Made by a program: the position numbers and the translations under genes
Part shown: in pieces, positions 6,913-9,700 of the stretch
How positions within the stretch are numbered: the stretch's first letter is position 1
Layout: every line of letters starts with the position of its first letter
Notes under the pieces: generated by a model
What the model saw: the letters and a program-made list of their open reading frames with translations, nothing else
What the model was told of the DNA's origin: nothing
The model's database searches: none
Origin: Gp6-AA40 sp050742535
GTDB taxonomy: Bacteria; Acidobacteriota; Vicinamibacteria; Vicinamibacterales; UBA2999
DNA: 9,700 nt
Assembly: GCA_050742535.1 (NCBI GenBank)
Contig: JBOGIQ010000227.1
Location: 1-9,700 of the forward strand
Direction: 5' to 3'

Positions 6913-8913
6913 GTGGTAGATCGCGTGGTGCCACTCGAAGACGTGTTCGGTTCGGCGGCGCCGATCGCCGATTCCCGAATTCAGGGCGACGGACCGGAAG
7001 GGCGCCTGCCGATCACCGCGGAGATGCTCCGCAACGAGCCGAGCGGCAACATCTTCGGGCTGACCCAGAACGCCGGCATGGGCTGGCGTCCAGACGCCCT
7101 CGGCGGACCGCAGTACGTCATCGTCAGCACGATGGGCGGCCTGCGCTCTGAACAGGGCGAGCCGATCGCACTCGGGTATCACACCGGCCACTGGGAGATC
7201 GGGCTGCTGGTGCGCGGCGCGGCGGAAGCGCTCCGCGCGGCAGGAGCACTGCCGTTTGCCGTCTACTGCAGCGATCCGTGCGACGGGCGGACACAAGGCA
7301 CGACCGGCATGTTCGACAGCCTGGCGTATCGGAACGATGCCGCGATCGTGATGCGGCGGCTGATCCGATCGTTGCCGACGGCCTCCGGTGTGCTCGGCAT
7401 CGCCACCTGCGACAAGGGACTCCCGGCGACGATGCTGGCGCTGGCAGGGACGAAGGATTTGCCGGGCGTGATCGTGCCCGGCGGGGTGACGCTGCCGGCA
7501 CGCGACGCGGAAGATGCGGGCCAGGTCCAGAGCCTCGGCGCCCGGTTCGCACACGATCTGGTCAGCCTCGATTACGCGGCGGAGATGGGCTGCAGGGCGT
7601 GCGGGTCGTCAGGCGGCGGTTGTCAGTTCCTTGGAACGGCCGCAACTTCGCAAGTTATCGCCGAAGCGCTGGGGCTGGCGCTGCCGCACAGCGCGCTGGC
7701 GCCGTCGGGCGAACCGGTGTGGCTCGAGCTCGCGACGCGCTCGGCCGCAGCTCTACGGCGTCTCCACCGCCTGGACATCACGATTGGCCGGCTGCTCACC
7801 AGGGCGGCCATCGAGAACGCGATGCTGGTGCACGCCGCGTTCGGCGGTTCAACCAATCTGCTCCTGCACGTGCCGGCGATTGCCGCGGCGGCCGGGTTGA
7901 AGCCGCCCTCCGTCGCCGACTGGATACGGGTCAATCGTGCAACGTCACGGCTGGTTGACGCATTGCCAAACGGACCACGTGGCTTCCCTACCGCGCAGGT
8001 GTTCATGGCGGGCGGCGTGCCCGAAGTGATGCTGCAGCTGCGCCGCATGGGTCTGCTCGATGGATCCGTGCTCACCGCAACGGGCGACACACTGGACACC
8101 ACGCTCGACTGGTGGGAATCCAGCGAACGTCGCGCAGCCGCACGCGCGCGGCTTGCGTCGGCAGCGGCCGTCGATCCCGATCACGTGATCATGGCGCCTG
8201 ACGCCGCGCGTCACGCGGGGCTCTCGAGCACAGTGGTGTTCCCGCTCGGGAATCTCGCTCCGCAGGGTTCGGTGATCAAGGCAACGGCGATCGATCGCTC
8301 GGTGATCGGCGCTGACGGGGTCTATCGCCATCGCGGCCCGGCGCGTGTGTTCACAAGTGAGCACGACGCGATCGAGGCGGTCAAGGGTACGCATGGCCGA
8401 CCCGTGCGGGAAGGTGACGTGATCGTTCTGATCGGGATGGGCCCCTCAGGAACGGGGATGCAGGAGACGGCCCAGATCACCACCGCGCTCCGCTACCTGC
8501 CCTGGGGCAAGCACGTGGCACTCATCACCGACGGCCGGTTCTCCGGGTTCTCGAGCGGCGCCTGCATCGGTCACGTCGGTCCTGAGGCGCTGCACGACGG
8601 CCCGATCGGCCGCGTTCAAGACGACGACCTCATTGAGATCGTGATCGACCCGCAGACGCTGACCGGCACGGTCGATCTGATCGGCGCCGGCGGCGCCGTA
8701 CTCGATCCGCAGGCCTGCCGTGTGCTGCTAGCAGACCGTCCTGCGCATCGTGGCCTTGCACCGCACGGACGACTGCCCGATGACACGCGCCTGTGGGCGG
8801 CACTGCAGCGTGCGAGCGGTGGCACCTGGGCAGGGTGCGTCTACGACGTCGATCGCATCGTGGCGCAGTTGGATGCCGCCTCAACCGCGGCGCATGGGGA
8901 ACACGACGCATGA
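6913..8913 (+). CDS. yjhG: D-xylonate dehydratase, YjhG/YagF type (IlvD/Edd superfamily)
   Basis: A 666-residue cytosolic Fe-S dehydratase (E. coli YjhG is about 655) converting D-xylonate to 2-keto-3-deoxy-D-xylonate. It matches the YjhG/YagF branch closely along its length: GEPIALGYHTGHWEIGLL, SDPCDGRTQGTTGMFDS, IATCDKGLPATMLAL, MGCRACGSSGGGCQFLGT, HAAFGGSTNLLLH, NGPRGFPTAQVFMAGGVPEVML, GSVIKATAID, GMGPSGTGMQET, LITDGRFSG and LPDDTRLWAALQ. Cys123, Cys166 and one Cys of the 227/230/237 group are the probable cluster ligands. GTG 6913 is chosen because AAGGGG (6897-6902, inside the end of the xylanase gene) lies 10 bases upstream; GTG 6925 and 6928 are in-frame alternatives. It begins 7 bp after the xylanase stop. 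Relatives also accept other aldonates such as gluconate, and L-arabonate is possible. Its product is the expected substrate of the FAH-fold dehydratase at 1460-2320. Confidence 0.93.
   Translation: MVDRVVPLEDVFGSAAPIADSRIQGDGPEGRLPITAEMLRNEPSGNIFGLTQNAGMGWRPDALGGPQYVIVSTMGGLRSEQGEPIALGYHTGHWEIGLLVRGAAEALRAAGALPFAVYCSDPCDGRTQGTTGMFDSLAYRNDAAIVMRRLIRSLPTASGVLGIATCDKGLPATMLALAGTKDLPGVIVPGGVTLPARDAEDAGQVQSLGARFAHDLVSLDYAAEMGCRACGSSGGGCQFLGTAATSQVIAEALGLALPHSALAPSGEPVWLELATRSAAALRRLHRLDITIGRLLTRAAIENAMLVHAAFGGSTNLLLHVPAIAAAAGLKPPSVADWIRVNRATSRLVDALPNGPRGFPTAQVFMAGGVPEVMLQLRRMGLLDGSVLTATGDTLDTTLDWWESSERRAAARARLASAAAVDPDHVIMAPDAARHAGLSSTVVFPLGNLAPQGSVIKATAIDRSVIGADGVYRHRGPARVFTSEHDAIEAVKGTHGRPVREGDVIVLIGMGPSGTGMQETAQITTALRYLPWGKHVALITDGRFSGFSSGACIGHVGPEALHDGPIGRVQDDDLIEIVIDPQTLTGTVDLIGAGGAVLDPQACRVLLADRPAHRGLAPHGRLPDDTRLWAALQRASGGTWAGCVYDVDRIVAQLDAASTAAHGEHDA
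8896..8900 (+). promoter_or_regulatory. Shine-Dalgarno GGGGA before the MFS gene
   Basis: GGGGA lies 9 bases before ATG 8910, inside the last codons of the dehydratase gene. Together with the ATGA overlap it supports translational coupling and the choice of 8910 (or the immediately following ATG 8913) as start. Confidence 0.5.
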
Positions 8914-9700
8914 TGACCAGACTCTGGGGTTTGCGGTGGTGGATGATGGGCCTGTTGATGGTCGGCTCCATCGTCAACTACCTCGCGCGCGCCACGTTGG
9001 CCGTCGCGGCGCCGACGCTGCTGAAAGACCTGGCCATCTCGGAGCAGCAGTACTCGTGGGTGCTGAGCGCGTTCCAGATCGCGATCATGCTGCAGCCGAT
9101 CTGCGGCTACGTCATGGACACCATCGGCCTGAAGATGGGCTTCGCGATCTTCGCGGTCGCCTGGTCCTTCATCAGCATGACGCACGGCCTTGCCGCAAAC
9201 TGGCAGACGCTGTTCGGCCTGCGCGCGCTGCTTGGATTCGCCGAAGGGTCGGCCAATCCCGCCGGCATGAAGGCGACGTCGGAATGGTTTCCGGCAGCCG
9301 AACGCGGCCTCGCCGGTGGCTTCTTCAACATGGGCGCGTCGCTCGGCTCGATGCTCGCCGCGCCGCTCGTCGCGTGGGCGATCCTGACGCACAGTTGGCA
9401 GTTCGCGTTCGTGCTCACGGGCGTGATCGGCCTGATCTGGGCGGGACTGTGGCTCACCTTCTACAACTCACCGTCGAAGCACCGTGCGCTGTCCGCACGC
9501 GAGCGCGACTACATCCTGTCGGGACAGGAGACGCACCTGGCAGGGACGGGCAGGCCGTCCTTCCGGACGGTTCTTCGTCAGCGAAACTTCTGGGGCATTG
9601 CCATTCCCCGGTTCCTCGCCGACCCGACGTGGGGAACACTCACCTTCTGGCTGCCGCTGTATCTGACGACCGTGCGCGGATTCGATCTCAAGCAGATCGC
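8910..9700 (+). CDS. exuT: ExuT-like MFS transporter (anion:cation symporter family), 3'-truncated by window edge
   Basis: The open frame runs from ATG 8910 past the window end, giving 263 residues, roughly the first 60% of a usual 430-residue carrier. It starts with GLRWWMMGLLMVGSIVNYLARATLAVAAP, then LSAFQIAIMLQPICGYVMDTIGLKMGF (the MFS signature loop between helices 2 and 3). RALLGFAEGSANPAGMKATSEWFP and AGGFFNMGASLGSMLAAPL follow, and then FWGIAIPRFLADPTWGT. These blocks resemble E. coli hexuronate transporter ExuT closely, as I remember that protein, and more closely than glucarate or phosphate carriers of the same family. It presumably imports a sugar acid with protons. Hexuronate is the family default; a xylonate or aldonate substrate would fit the neighbours better. 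The start overlaps the dehydratase stop by 4 bp (ATGA), and a second ATG follows at 8913. The symbol marks homology, not proven substrate. Confidence 0.88.
   Translation, partial: MMTRLWGLRWWMMGLLMVGSIVNYLARATLAVAAPTLLKDLAISEQQYSWVLSAFQIAIMLQPICGYVMDTIGLKMGFAIFAVAWSFISMTHGLAANWQTLFGLRALLGFAEGSANPAGMKATSEWFPAAERGLAGGFFNMGASLGSMLAAPLVAWAILTHSWQFAFVLTGVIGLIWAGLWLTFYNSPSKHRALSARERDYILSGQETHLAGTGRPSFRTVLRQRNFWGIAIPRFLADPTWGTLTFWLPLYLTTVRGFDLKQI

Noticed and set aside
8841..9392. A 183-residue open frame on the minus strand
   Set aside because: It is antisense to the dehydratase/MFS junction, rich in Arg/His/Gln, and without family features; the + strand MFS reading frame is continuous to the window end.

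Overview
The window looks like chromosomal DNA of a high-GC, Gram-negative, polysaccharide-degrading bacterium. An acidobacterium of the Vicinamibacteria kind is the best guess. The reasons are a pyrroloquinoline-quinone (PQQ) dehydrogenase with a heme domain and Gly-Arg-Gly-rich linkers, two exported proteins with twin-arginine (Tat) signals, and the overall GC bias. This is a guess from gene style, because there is no rRNA or other taxonomic marker here.

All seven genes lie on the + strand and are closely packed. (1) The C-terminal 476 residues of a PQQ-dependent sugar dehydrogenase with an inserted cytochrome c domain (to 1432). (2) A fumarylacetoacetate-hydrolase-fold dehydratase resembling 2-keto-3-deoxy-pentonate dehydratase (1460-2320). 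(3) A 201-bp intergenic region (2321-2521) built from an 18-bp tandem repeat and an inverted counterpart. (4) A Tat-exported right-handed beta-helix (pectate-lyase-like) protein (2522-4177). (5) An L-lactate-permease-family transporter (4186-5814). (6) A Tat-exported GH10 endo-1,4-beta-xylanase (5811-6905). (7) A YjhG/YagF-type D-xylonate dehydratase of the IlvD/Edd superfamily (6913-8913). (8) The N-terminal 263 residues of an ExuT-like MFS transporter (8910 to the window end). From 4178 on, genes are 7-8 bp apart or overlap by 4 bp (ATGA), as in a translationally coupled operon.

Read together, the genes describe a xylan-to-central-metabolism route. The exported xylanase (possibly with the beta-helix protein) would release sugars. 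The periplasmic quinoprotein could oxidise an aldose to its lactone and pass electrons to its own heme. One or both transporters would import sugar acids. YjhG would dehydrate xylonate to 2-keto-3-deoxy-xylonate, and the FAH-fold enzyme would dehydrate that to alpha-ketoglutarate semialdehyde (a Weimberg-type oxidative pentose pathway). A lactonase and the final semialdehyde dehydrogenase are not in the window. Roles of individual enzymes rest on motif recognition. The joint pathway, and especially the transporter substrates, are inference.

The least explained pieces are the repeat-built intergenic region, the altered signature loops of the lactate-permease homologue, and the substrate of the beta-helix protein. 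I saw no rRNA, tRNA, insertion sequence, CRISPR array or convincing sigma-70 promoter.
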